From Haematococcus lacustris (Eukaryota; Chlorophyta; Chlorophyceae; Chlamydomonadales; Haematococcaceae): a DNA stretch of 64,000 nucleotides. The position numbers were made by a program, and so were the translations under genes. The stretch covers positions 2,090,721 through 2,154,720 of the forward strand of contig JASKMD010000001.1 in NCBI GenBank assembly GCA_030144725.1, given 5' to 3'. Of this stretch, positions 50,701 to 61,612 are shown in pieces. The notes below the pieces were generated by a model that was given only the letters and a program-made list of their open reading frames with translations, did not search any database and was not told where the DNA came from. Positions within the stretch are counted from its first letter, which is position 1; the number at the start of each line of letters is the position of its first letter.

Positions 50701-53383
50701 TTAAGGCAGGAACAGCAGCGGGCAGGACACGAACTCCGCGAGTTGGTTGGCGTCCACCAGCTTGCTGTGCACCGTTTGGCTCGACACCACCACGCACTCC
50801 GCCCCCACCTCGTCCGCCACGTCTCCTGCAGCCAGCAGCGGGGAAACCGCGCACTCATGCCGGCGCACGCGCAGGCGCAAAGAGCTGGGAGAGCAGCACT
50901 GCTGCTGGACCCCACTTCACATCAGCTCCTGTTGCACGCCGCATCGACAACAACTACGACGCTGCCTCCCCTGCATCCCACCTCTCATCAACTGCTGCTG
51001 CTGCTGCTGCCTGCCCAGCACCCTCCACCACGCTGCCTCACCACCTACAGCCGTTGTTCACTGATCATCTGCAGCGCCCACTCGCCACTGCTGACCCCGC
51101 ACAAGTTTCCTCTCACATCACTACCCACCAGTCTCTGCCCCTGAGCTAGGACCTGGGTGTTGCGTGCACTGCTGCCATGGCTTCCTCCTCACCCACCACA
51201 GGCTTGCAGAAGTGCTGGCTGTTTGCATGCAAGCTCTGCTGGAGCCACACCTATGAGCACGGAGGCAGGCTTTGTGGCCCACGTATGAGCACACACCTAT
51301 GAGCACGGAGGCAGGCTGTGTGGTTGCACGCTGCAAGATGTCGAAGTTGGAGCAGCCCTTGTCGTTGCAGTGCCACGTGATGCTCTGCAACTGCAGGCCA
51401 AGGGCACACAGGGACAGGTCAGGAGGCAGGCAGGGAGCAGGGGAGGGCAGGCAGGGGGCAGGGGGGCAGGCCTTGGGTGGTAGGAGCCAGGGACCAGGCC
51501 ATAGGCGGCAGGGAGGAGGGGCCAGGTGGCAGGGGGGAGGGGCAGGGGCCAGGCCGTAGGTGGCAGGGGGCACAGCACATTGCTACCACACCCTCATGCC
51601 TAGGACCTGCTCCAAGTAGGGTACGCCCATAGAATTCTAGGTGGCTCGGATTCCTAGAAAAGCCTAGAATTCTAGGCAAGAGGGACCTAGAAAAAACCTA
51701 GAAAAAATGGCTCGGAAACTTAGAATTCTAGGCTTGAAAAAATTAGACCTCTAGGCTGGCGGTCGCTCCCTAGCTCCAAGCCTCCTTCCCTCCACCTTCT
51801 TCACAGCGCCACCCAGACCTGGCCCCTATGAAGTCAGGGCCTCAGCCGCCTTGCAAGCCATCCAGCTGCAGGCAGGCCCCTGACCTGCCCCTGCAAACAG
51901 CCATTGCCCCTGACCCTGTGCCCCTGTCCCGCCCCCACCTGCACATCAGGCTGTGGTGTCTTTGTCCCTGTCTCCTCCACCACCAGGATGGTGACCTTCC
52001 CGCCTTCACGCGAGGCCAGGCTGGCAGCAGTGGCCACGGCCTGCACCAACACGCAGACCACCAGGGGTTAGGGTTGGGGTAGGGTTTAGGGTTAGGGTTA
52101 CGCCCCGCCACCATCAGGGGGCCCTGCAGATTGGAGGGGTGGGATTCTGCCTGGTAGAGTTGAGGGGTGGGATCATGGATGTGTGAAGTCAGGGGTGGGA
52201 TCATGGATGTGTGAGGTCAGGGATTGGGAACAGGCTCAGGGGGTGAGCTCATGGGTGTGTGAGAGAAGGGTTTGGGAGCAGGCTGACATCCTGGTCGGTA
52301 GGGTAAAGGGTGGGCTGTTGGATTCATGATGAATGCATGATGCATGGAGGTTAGGGTTTGGGAACAGGCTGACATTTTAGTCGGTTGCCTAGTAGGTAAG
52401 CTAGCTACGTAACAGTGTCTGGACCCCTGGGGTCGGTCACAGGCCTGCATGGCCACACTGCTGACCTGCTTTTGCCCTGGCCCGCTTGCCAAAAGCCTAC
52501 AACCCTTCCCGACACAAGCCAATTTGTTCCCCTACTACTGCTTCCACTACTGCCAATGCGTTGCCGCTCCACTACTGCTGCCTCCACTACCACCTCCACT
52601 CCACTGCACTGCACTACTGCCAGCCAGTGTCATCATATGGCAGCAAGCGTAGCCCTGACTTCACTGCTGCAGTGCATGTAATGCTGAGCACCGCTTTCCT
52701 TGTTTCCCAGGTTGTCTCGCTATCATGCGAGGCAAGCCAGCTGCCACCCAACTCAAACCCAGCCCAGGCCAGCCCACAGCTGAGCCGAGCCAGGCGAGCC
52801 TGCAGCCCTGCCAAGACAGTCCTTAGTCCAGTGCAGCTTCAAGGGTATGACAGCAATGCGACCCCACACTGGGATGAGCTCCAATGCTCAGACATGCCCA
52901 ACTTCTGAGTGCACCCCACCCCTGCATATGACTGCATTGCACTGACACTTCCCCCCTAAGGGCATATTGCCAGGGGGGCACACCACATGCCTGTGTTGCT
53001 CCCAATGTCAATGCTCACTGCTGGACTGCCGCAGCTGTCGGCCAGACTGGCTCCAGTGACCCCACGTGACTGCGAAACGGCCCACCTGCTGTGTGTGCTG
53101 CTGGAGGTATGGAGAAGCGTCGGCGACGCACAGCATGACGTGCTTGAACTGCAGCGAGGCGGCCTCAGCGCTAGTGTGCGCATGTGCTTGGCCTGAGGCT
53201 CGGGGGGTCAAGCCTGCTGCTGCGCGGCACGCCGAACCTTCTGCGACGCGGGGCAGTGCGGGGCTGCATCGTAGAGCCGAGCTCGTGCGCTGCAGGTCGC
53301 TGCGCGCTGGCCTGCTCACCTTGACGAGATCGACACCCCGCTCCGACACGGCCGCTTCTGATTTGCAATGCACTCAGCGCCAT
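50701..53383 (-). CDS. Universal-stress-protein-like (USP, HUP-fold) protein, likely plastid
   Basis: Five exons with closing phases: 53320-53383, 53086-53240, 51939-52040, 51297-51390, 50701-50825, giving 179 aa. The N-terminus (MALSALQIRSGRVGAGCRSR) is Arg/Ser/Ala-rich and acid-poor, like a chloroplast transit peptide. The mature part follows the USP plan: FKHVMLCVADASPYLQQ (first strand), AVATAASLASREGGKVTILV (helix and second strand), then SVLIGDVADEVGAECVVVSS (fourth strand) and a C-terminal LAEFVSCPLLFLP. The glycine-rich GxxGxG(S/T) ATP-binding loop of ATP-type USPs is not visible, so nucleotide binding is doubtful. The 1045-bp second intron and the third intron (with AT-rich palindromes at 51620-51770) hold repeats. 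A TGTAA lies at 50328-50332 on this strand. Confidence 0.85.
51620..51770. repeat. AT-rich cluster of CTAGAATTCTAG palindromes
   Basis: At least three copies of the palindrome TAGAATTCTA (near 51630, 51665 and 51720) with flanking CCTAGAAAAA motifs, in the third intron of the USP-like gene. The A/T content is far above the surrounding DNA. Confidence 0.8.
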
Positions 53384-53836
53384 CTTCGACTTCTCGTAGT
53401 CAGCAACGTGTGTCGATCGTGCACGACAAATGAGCGCAGAGATGCAGATTTGGTGGAGGACGTGGCACATGGGAACGGAATATTTCGTATATCTCCCATA
53501 GACCAAGATTAATTTAGGGATGTGGTACCTTGCACTAGTCGTAGTCTGCCACCGATGTACTACAGTTCGCAGCCCGATAGCCTGTGGCCAACCCAATGTG
53601 CCCGATAGCCTGTAGCCAACCCAATGTGCGGTTCAAATCAGACATGTAACAACATGGCTGGATGGGTCGAGCCCTTGTGGCGCTGCTATTCAAGATACTA
53701 CTTCGCTCACACTGAACAGCGTGTTGGACACGAGCTCAGCTCTCAGCATGTGATGTGTTGAGCACAAGCTGGAGAGTTGTCGCTTGGTCAATGCAGAACG
53801 AGCATTCCAGCAGGTCTCTATGTCGTGCTTGGGCAA

Positions 53837-56503
53837 TCAAGCGACCTGTCCGCTGACAGCACATGCCCCGTGCTGAGCTGCTAGCCGTCGGAGCTTCGCC
53901 GATTTGCCTGGCGTTTGGCGTGACCGCGCAGCTGCCGCCTCAGGTTCGGCCTCCACACGCTCCGCCGGCCGGGCTTGCATGTGAGGGGCCCCGGGCACCG
54001 CCGCAACAACGTCCTCTGTCGGGAACAACGCTCGGACGATGCCCGGGGTACGCAGCGGCCGGCGTCCGCTCATGCGGGGGTACACGTCCTCCAAAAAGTA
54101 ATAGAAGTGACCTGTGGCATCACAGCGCAAAGTACGTACGGAAGCCCGCCACCGCTCCTTGCTGGCCCCACCCCACTGTGTCGCCACTCTACGCCACTGG
54201 CTATGTGCCACCGGCTGCCTGACAAGCTGGCTGCCAGCCCGCATGCCAACCTACCTGTGCATATGCCCACCCGCTTCCCTCCCCTATCTGCCGACCTGCC
54301 TGCTTGCCCGCCAAAACACGCACCCACTCTCATGCCTGTCACTTCCTACTAGTCTACCTGTCCCTGTCAATTTGTGAATCTGCATGATTCCAGAGCTGTC
54401 CCAGCCCTTCCCTATCCCACTGCCCAGCTGTTGCTACACCCAGGCAATCCATCATGGGGAACAAGCAAAGCTGCCATTCGCCTGCCAGCCTGCCTGCCTG
54501 CCTGCCCCGCCCCACCCTGCCCTAACCCCCGGCCTGCCCTGACCGCAAGCAGACCTGCGGCCATGCCCATGAGGTCCACTACAGGTGACGAGCCCAGCAG
54601 GAGGCTGAAGCCCAGCAGCACCCAGGGCAGGTAGGGGGCCGTGAAGGTGAACACACCCAGGAATGATAGAGTGACGTACTGCGCGCGAGCACGGAAACCA
54701 GCAGGCATCTGAGTGCCTATGCTTAGGATGGCAGTACTGAGTCGAGAAGGGCAGCAGGCAGTATCAGCAAGAAGGTATAGGTTGTCAGGGGAGGGGCAGG
54801 GCAACAGGGCCAGTCAACAACTCAGTAGGGGCACATGGCAGCCCTGCCTCTGCCCCTGACGCTGGCGCTGGCCTTGCCCCTGGCACTGTCCCTGCCCCTG
54901 GACCTGGCCCAGGTACTGCCTCTGATGCTGGCCTTGGCCCTGCCCCTGCCCCTGGCCCTGCCCCTGCCACTTCCCCTCCCCCTGGTCCTCCTGGTCTCAC
55001 CTGATGCCTGCGGCCCCAAACATAGACCATCATGAAGGTGAGGGAGGAGCCCAGGAACTGCACGTTGACCCAGGGTGCCACGCTGGTCAGCAGCCCCGCA
55101 CCCAGCAGCAGCATCCACAAGAAATCGGCGCTGCGGCCACGGAAGGAGCCTGCATGACCATGCATGGGGAAGTGCATGGGTGCATGGGTGAGCTGGGGTC
55201 AGCACCGGACGGGGAGGGGGGCAAAGGCCCACCAGGTTCCCAAGGGGCAAGGAGGTCAAAGACCACCCAACTGTCCAAGGGAAAAGAATAAAGATGCGGG
55301 GGTGGGGGCTGAGAGGGGTGTAGAGCACAAGGTTAGGGCGGCAGTTGGCTGGTGCAACAGGTGCCTGGCCCCATAGCTCGGTCCTGTTGCAATTGAGCGG
55401 GCCTGGGCCTGGGGCTGAGGGACGCTTCAGCATGGCTCACACTCTGCCTCCAGCTGCCATATGGAGCGGGTGGGAGCTGGGTGAGGAGTTTCCCAGCGCA
55501 GAGCAGAGCAAGGGCTTCTTAAACAGCCCCTGGAGCTGGAACTAGCCCCTGAACAGGGGCCACAAAAACGAACAGGCTACTCCTACCACTCTGCTCTGTG
55601 CTATATGAGAGTGAGCATTGGGTGGGGCCACATGGGCCCTGCTGGGCATCTGACAGCTGAGCAGGGGCATCGCTGTGTGCACTGTGACTGCCGTGACTGC
55701 CATGACATGGTGGTGCTAGGAGGGCTGCCATCCTGTGTGTCTCTGTCCTGTGCCTGGTAAGAGCCCTGACCCCTCTGCATGCAAGCCCTGGCTTAGGCCA
55801 GGCAGTAGGTAGGCACCCTGTACAGGCCTTTGCCTGGTGGCCACCCGGTCCCAGTCAGGTCGCAGCCACACAGGCCAGCCCCAGCCAGGCATGTGGCAGT
55901 GCTAGCGACAGCCGGGTCACAGCCACACCCAGCAGTGGCCGTGACAGGGGCTGTGTCAGCCGCCCTGGTGGCAGCCCTAGCGCAGCAGCCCTTGTGGCAA
56001 GAGCCCGTGTAGCAGTCAGCCCCAGCCAGGCATGTGGCGGGGAAAGCCTGCCCTTATCCTGCTGGTCAGAAACTCACCTTCCTCCAGTGACTTGCTGTAC
56101 TTCAACAGAAAGAACATGTGGAACACAAAGTCAATGCCTGCACAGTGGCGTTGAATAGGATGTGTGCCTCATGATTTTTATTGAGAGCTGAAAGGGGGTG
56201 CGAGTAGGCCACACCCTGCAGCCATGGCACCCACCAAGCTGGCCGAAGAAGAAGAAATTAGTAACCAGGCGCCAGACCTCCCCTTTGCCAAAGATGAGTT
56301 TGGTGTTGTAGTATACATTGTAGGGCGTGATGATCTTCACCACATGAGGAGGGCACAGCACACAGGCTTGCTCAGGTGCTGAAGTGGCGTGATGCGAGTG
56401 TAGATGTCACCTCAAGGGCACACCCTGCCGTTGTCAAGAAAGCTAGCGTGACGTAGGTACGCGTGACTATTGGTAGACTCTTGTACCACTCCTCTAACGA
56501 CAT
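53837..56503 (-). CDS. Derlin, ER-associated degradation membrane protein, complete
   Basis: Rhomboid-fold pseudoprotease of the ER membrane that helps retrotranslocate misfolded proteins for p97/proteasome degradation. Six exons, all phases closing: 56411-56503, 56235-56334, 56078-56137, 55001-55149, 54555-54678, 53837-54111; 266 aa. Family landmarks in order: [108 protein letters not shown] and [11 protein letters not shown]. The W-R-L-x-T-N motif and the R-x-A-D-F-L-W motif are diagnostic. The C-terminal 60 residues are basic and disordered; no clear SHP box is seen. The 928-bp third intron holds CAGCCCCAGCCAGGCATGTG repeats. It is head-to-head with the Gln-rich gene; 53384-53836 is spacer without a gene. 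Confidence 0.96.
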
Positions 56504-56690
56504 CTGCGAGGACGCACGTCCACTTTTGCGACAGCTAGCACAATGTCTACGCTTGTTTTCCCCAGATGACGGACAGGTGTGGGACAGTTCTAGAGTAAAG
56601 CTAACTCTCGATGATAGCTGGTAGCAAACGGACGACAACGGCGAACACACTCGGGTTCTCTGCAGATAGCATGGCAATCAATCCTCTCGG

Positions 56691-56743
56691 TAAAATGTCC
56701 ACCGAACTTGTGGACATTTTGTCCACCAGTTAGGTGGACATTT
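56691..56743. promoter_or_regulatory. Cluster of inverted GTCCACC sites in a divergent promoter
   Basis: Four half-sites in 53 bp: AAATGTCCACC (56693-56703), TGTGGACATT (about 56710-56719), TTGTCCACC (about 56719-56727) and GGTGGACATTT (56733-56743). They form nested inverted repeats. They lie between the Derlin ATG (56503) and the Gln-rich gene ATG (56917). A dimeric regulator could bind here, or this may be a terminal repeat of a mobile element. Confidence 0.6.
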
Positions 56744-56916
56744 GAAACACGCACCAAACAGCTAACGCTGCATCAACCCTGCATTGTCTTAGTACCTGTG
56801 TGCCAACCGTAGGTCGAACACTGCGATCGACGCAGCCACCCAAACATGTGACCGCTCACTCCCTGCCAGGCCCAGCCTGGGCCCTGTTATGCGATAACCC
56901 GACTTGAGCCCTTGCT

Positions 56917-59900
56917 ATGGAAGTAGATGGTTGTGGTACTAGCGAGGCCAAAAAGCAGGATAGGAGGAGGCGCCTGAAAGCCGAAAGCCGGAAACGGAAT
57001 TCATTTGAGGAGTTCATTATAAGAGCCAGTGAACGCAACCCATTGCTTGAGCTCATCGGCTATTCCGCAGCCAAGAATAGGAGTTGCGATTTATTGATTG
57101 CTCGCGGCCCAGTCCTCAGCAAAGTGCACGAGAAACACCCAAGTGTGCTTGATGACATACTGTTCATGTTGACACAGCTTAGTAGTGAGGAGCCTGAGGG
57201 CTGGGCGTTCATCGCCCAAATGCTTCATGAGGGCAAGACGGGGTTGGAAACACTCCTGTTACTGAAAAAGAAGAAGGTGGGCTTGGTGTAGCAGCCCCAT
57301 CCAGCGCATCATCATGACAACATGTTCTTCCCTGCAGGCCAACTGCCCAGAAAGGCCTGGAAAGAGTGCAGAAAAGAAGCGGCAAAAGAGGGTAGCAATG
57401 CAGCAGCCAGGACTCCACCCCCTCCCAGACTCGCCCACTAGCCTAGAACTGCAGCATGAGCACCTCCCTCTTGATACCCCCTTCACCACTCACATTGACC
57501 ATCACACAGAGACAGGGTTGCAGCAACAGCAGCCCCCTGCCTTGTCCTCTGCCCTGCTCACCAGCCCAGGGATGCAGCAGCAGCCCCCTGCCTTATCCTC
57601 TGCCCTGCTCACCAGCCCAGGGCTGCAGCAGCAGCAGCAGCAACCCCCAACCTTGTCCTCTGCCCTGCTCACCAGCCCAGGGCTGCAGCAAGAGACCCCT
57701 ACCTTGTCCTCTGCCCTGCTCACCAGCCCAGGGCTGCAGCAGGAGACCCCTGCCTTGTCCTCTGCCCTGCTCACCAGCCCAGGGCTGCAACAGCAGCACC
57801 AACAGCCCCCTGCCTTGTCCTCTGACCTGCTCACCAGCCCAGGGCTGCAGCAGCAGCACCAGCAGCCCCCTGCCTTGCCCTCTGCCCTGCTCACCAGCCC
57901 AGGGCTGCAGCAGCAGCACCAGCAGCCCCCTGCCTTGTCCTCTGCCCTGCTCACCAGCCCAGGGCTGCAGCAGCAGCACCAGCAGCCCCCTGCCTTGCCC
58001 TCTGCCCTGCTCACCAGCCCAGTGCTGCAGCAGCAGCACCAGCAGCCCCCAACCTTGTCCTCTGCCCTGCTCACCAGCCTAGGGCTGCAGCAAGAGACCC
58101 CTGCCTTGTCCTCTGCCCTGCTCACCAGCCCAGGGCTGCAGCAGGAGACCCCTGCCTTGTCCTCTGCCCTGCTCACCAGCCCAGGGCTGCAACAGCAGCA
58201 CCAACAGCCCCCTGCCTTGTCCTCTGACCTGCTCACCAGCCCAGGGCTGCAGCAGCAGCACCAGCAGCCCCCTGCCTTGCCCTCTGCCCTGCTCACCAGC
58301 CCAGGGCTGCAGCAGCAGCACCAGCAGCCCCCTGCCTTGTCCTCTGCCCTGCTCACCAGCCCAGGGCTGCAGCAGCAGCACCAGCAGCCCCCTGCCTTGT
58401 CCTCTGCCCTGCTCACCAGCCTAGGGCTGCAGCAAGAGACCCCTGCCTTGTCCTCTGCCCTGCTCACCAGCCCAGGGCTGCAGCAGGAGACCCCTGCCTT
58501 GTCCTCTGCCCTGCTCACCAGCCCAGGGCTGCAGCAGCAGCAGCAGCAACCCCCAACCTTGTCCTCTGCCCTGCTCACCAGCCCAGGGCTGCAGCAAGAG
58601 ACCCCTACCTTGTCCTCTGCCCTGCTCACCAGCCCAGGGCTGCAGCAGCAGGCCCCAGCCTTGTCCTCTGCCCTGCTCACCAGCCAAATGCTGCAGCAGC
58701 AGCAGCAGCAGGCCCCAGCCTTGTCCTCTGCCCTGCTCACCAGCCCAGGGCTGCAGCAGCAGCAGCAGCAGCAGGCCCCAGCCTTGCCCTCTGCCCTGCT
58801 CACCAGCCTAAGGCTGCAGCAGCAGCAGCAGCAGGCCCCAGCCTTGCCCTCTGCCCTGCTCACCAGCCTAAGGCTGCAGCAGCAGCAGCAGCAGGCCCCA
58901 GCCTTGTCCTCTGCCCTGCTCACCAGCCAAATGCTGCAGCAGCAGCAGCAGCAGGCCCCAGCCTTGCCCTCTGCCCTGCTCACCAGCCAAAGGCTGCAGC
59001 AGCAGCAGCAGCAGCAGGCCCCAGCCTTGCCCTCTGCCCTGCTCACCAGCCTAAGGCTGCAGCAGCAGCAGCAGCAGGCCCCAGCCTTGCCCTCTGCCCT
59101 GCTCACCAGCCTAAGGCTGCAGCAGCAGCAGCAGCAGCAGCCCCCTGCCTTGCCCTCTGCCCTGCTCACCAGCCAAAGGCTGCAGCAGCAGCAGCAGCAG
59201 GCCCCAGCCTTGTCCTCTGCCCTGCTCACCAGCCAAATGCTGCAGCAGCAGCAGCAGCAGGCCCCAGCCTTGCCCTCTGCCCTGCTCACCAGCCAAAGGC
59301 TGCAGCAGCAGCAGCAGCAGCAGGCCCCAGCCTTGCCCTCTGCCCTGCTCACCAGCCTAAGGCTGCAGCAGCAGCAGCAGCAGGCCCCAGCCTTGCCCTC
59401 TGCCCTGCTCACCAGCCTAAGGCTGCAGCAGCAGCAGCAGCAGCAGCCCCCTGCCTTGCCCTCTGCCCTGCTCACCAGCCAAAGGCTGCAGCAGCAGCAG
59501 CAGCAGGCCCCAGCCTTGTCCTCTGCCCTGCTCACCAGCCAAATGCTGCAGCAGCAGCAGCAGCAGGCCCCAGCCTTGCCCTCTGCCCTGCTCACCAGCC
59601 AAAGGCTGCAGCAGCAGCAGCAGCAGGCCCCAGCCTTGCCCTCTGCCCTGCTCTCCAGCCCAGGGCAGCAGCAGCAGCCACCCCTCCCCTTGCACACAGG
59701 CCTGCACAACGGCCTTACGATTATCCAAGGTCAGATTGTGAATGTGTTAGTGTGTGTGTCTGTGTACATGAGTAACCTATACCACGTTTGTTTGTGTAAA
59801 GCTTTATGTATTCTCGCTGATTGCAGATGTGTTATCTTTGGGGAAGGGTTCACTGCAGAAGAGGGCAATGGCGGCGCTTCGTCAATTTCAGGCCAATCAA

Positions 59901-60047
59901 CAAGACCTCAAGAACCGCCAGCTGATGACAGCCTTGTACCAGCAATCAGCAACAATTTTGAGCCCATCTGAGAAGAATGTTGCATGGTACAAAAGCTTTC
60001 ACAAGGCTGTCCTTAGCTTTCGTTCTGCTCCATGCCACACACCGTGA
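56917..60047 (+). CDS. 990-aa protein with about 37 Gln/Leu-rich tandem repeats
   Basis: Exons 56917-57276, 57338-59729 and 59827-60047, with closing phases and a TGTAA 25 bp after the stop. The N-terminal 120 residues are unique and charged (EAKKQDRRRRLKAESRKR, FEEFIIRASERNPLLELIGY, VLDDILFMLTQLSSEE), mostly helical in appearance. Then about 37 repeats of 17-21 residues built on LSSALLTSPGLQQ with variable Q/H runs.  Early repeats carry HQQ or ET linkers, later ones long Q runs and S(Q/L)(R/M)L. The C-terminal exon is helical and basic (LQKRAMAALRQFQANQQDLK). I recognise no family. It lies between the Derlin promoter and the 225-bp array beside the KDZ transposase, so it could be an accessory gene of that transposon or a host gene. 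Confidence 0.7.
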
Positions 60048-60071
60048 TTTGTATGTAGTGAATGGTCATGA

Positions 60072-60076
60072 TGTAA
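60072..60076 (+). terminator. TGTAA poly(A) signal of the Gln-rich repeat gene
   Basis: TGTAA 25 bp after the stop codon at 60045-60047. Confidence 0.6.
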
Positions 60077-60132
60077 TGATGAAGACAGTAATGGTTATTA
60101 GCCGTGTGTCCTCTTCTTTAAATGTTAAAGAC

Positions 60133-61274
60133 TGGACAACACCACCACGCGGTGATGCGCTGACGCTGCAAACGTGGTAGCCACCTGCTACATACTTCCC
60201 TTGCATGTATGCATCACGGTCATGCCTAGCAGGTGCAAGCCTGGCAGTGTTGCACACCCAATGCGTCACAGCCAGCTAGACTACGGATGGTACCTATGGT
60301 GGAGGCTCACCAGATCTAGCCATATGCTTGGGTGTGGTGTGCCACATGCCCCTTGTATGGACAACACCACCACGCGGTGATGCGCTGACGCTGCAAACGT
60401 GGTAGCCACCTGCTACATACCCCCCTTGCATGTATGCATCACGGTCATGCCTAGCAGGTGCAAGCCTGGCAGTGTTGCACACCCAATGCGTCACAGCCAG
60501 CTAGACTACGGATGGTACCTATGGTGGAGGCTCACCAGATCTAGCCATATGCTTGGGTGTGGTGTGCCACATGCCCCTTGTATGGACAACACCACCACGC
60601 GGTGATGCGCTGACGCTGCAAACGTGGTAGCCACCTGCTACATACCCCCCTTGCATGTATGCATCACGGTCATGCCTAGCAGGTGCAAGCCTGGCAGTGT
60701 TGCACACCCAATGCGTCACAGCCAGCTAGACTACGGATGGTACCTATGGTGGAGGCTCACCAGATCTAGCCATATGCTTGGGTGTGGTGTGCCACATGCC
60801 CCTTGTATGGACAACACCACCACGCGGTGATGCGCTGACGCTGCAAACGTGGTAGCCACCTGCTACATACCCCCCTTGCATGTATGCATCACGGTCATGC
60901 CTAGCAGGTGCAAGCCTGGCAGTGTTGCACACCCAATGCGTCACAGCCAGCTAGACTACGGATGGTACCTATGGTGGAGGCTCACCAGATCTAGCCATAT
61001 GCTTGGGTGTGGTGTGCCACATGCCCCTTGTATGGACAACACCACCACGCGGTGATGCGCTGACGCTGCAAACGTGGTAGCCACCTGCTACATACCCCCC
61101 TTGCATGTATGCATCACGGTCATGCCTAGCAGGTGCAAGCCTGGCAGTGTTGCACACCCAATGCGTCACAGCCAGCTAGACTACGGATGGTACCTATGGT
61201 GGAGGCTCACCAGATCTAGCCATATGCTTGGGTGTGGTGTGCCACATGCCCCTTGTATGGACAACACCACCACG
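60133..61274. repeat. Five tandem copies of a 225-bp unit
   Basis: Unit starts fall at 60133, 60358, 60583, 60808 and 61033, plus a 17-bp partial unit ending at 61274. Copies 2-5 appear identical, and copy 1 differs by a few bases, so the expansion is recent. Each unit contains CTGCAAACGTGGTAGCCACC and CCAGATCTAGCCATATGC. The array lies between the end of the Gln-rich gene and the 3' end of the KDZ transposase. Confidence 0.97.
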
Positions 61275-61279
61275 CAGTA

Positions 61280-61284
61280 TTACA
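61280..61284 (-). terminator. TGTAA poly(A) signal candidate of the KDZ transposase
   Basis: TGTAA on the minus strand, 329 bp downstream of the transposase stop and just beyond the last 225-bp repeat. Confidence 0.4.
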
Positions 61285-61612
61285 TTGACGTTGCATCTGG
61301 CACGGCCAAGTACGCTATGCCTATTGTAGACCTTAATATTCGAGTTGCAATTGCCCATCACCGGGGGAATTGTCTAACACAACCAATGTGGTGTCCGTGT
61401 GCGGCTACACAAGCAATGGCATGGTTGAACAACCGCAAATTGCATGCCTTTATTTGCATGGAGCATTCAAGACCACCGCAAACCATGCCAGATCTATGCC
61501 TTGAAATGATCCTGCTGCTGCTGCTGCCCATGCACTGCTGCTCATGCACTGTAACACATGCACTGTAACACATGCACAGGGCAGGGATGGGCATGCCCAT
61601 ATTTGCATGGAG

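Noticed and set aside
57502..59709. 735-codon minus-strand frame of Cys-rich repeats opposite the Gln-rich gene
   Set aside because: Mirror image of (CAG)n-type codons. The plus strand has splice phases, unique ends and a poly(A) signal.
60133..61274. 225-bp direct repeats as a CRISPR-like array
   Set aside because: Contiguous tandem units without variable spacers in a eukaryotic genome; a satellite or transposon-associated repeat.
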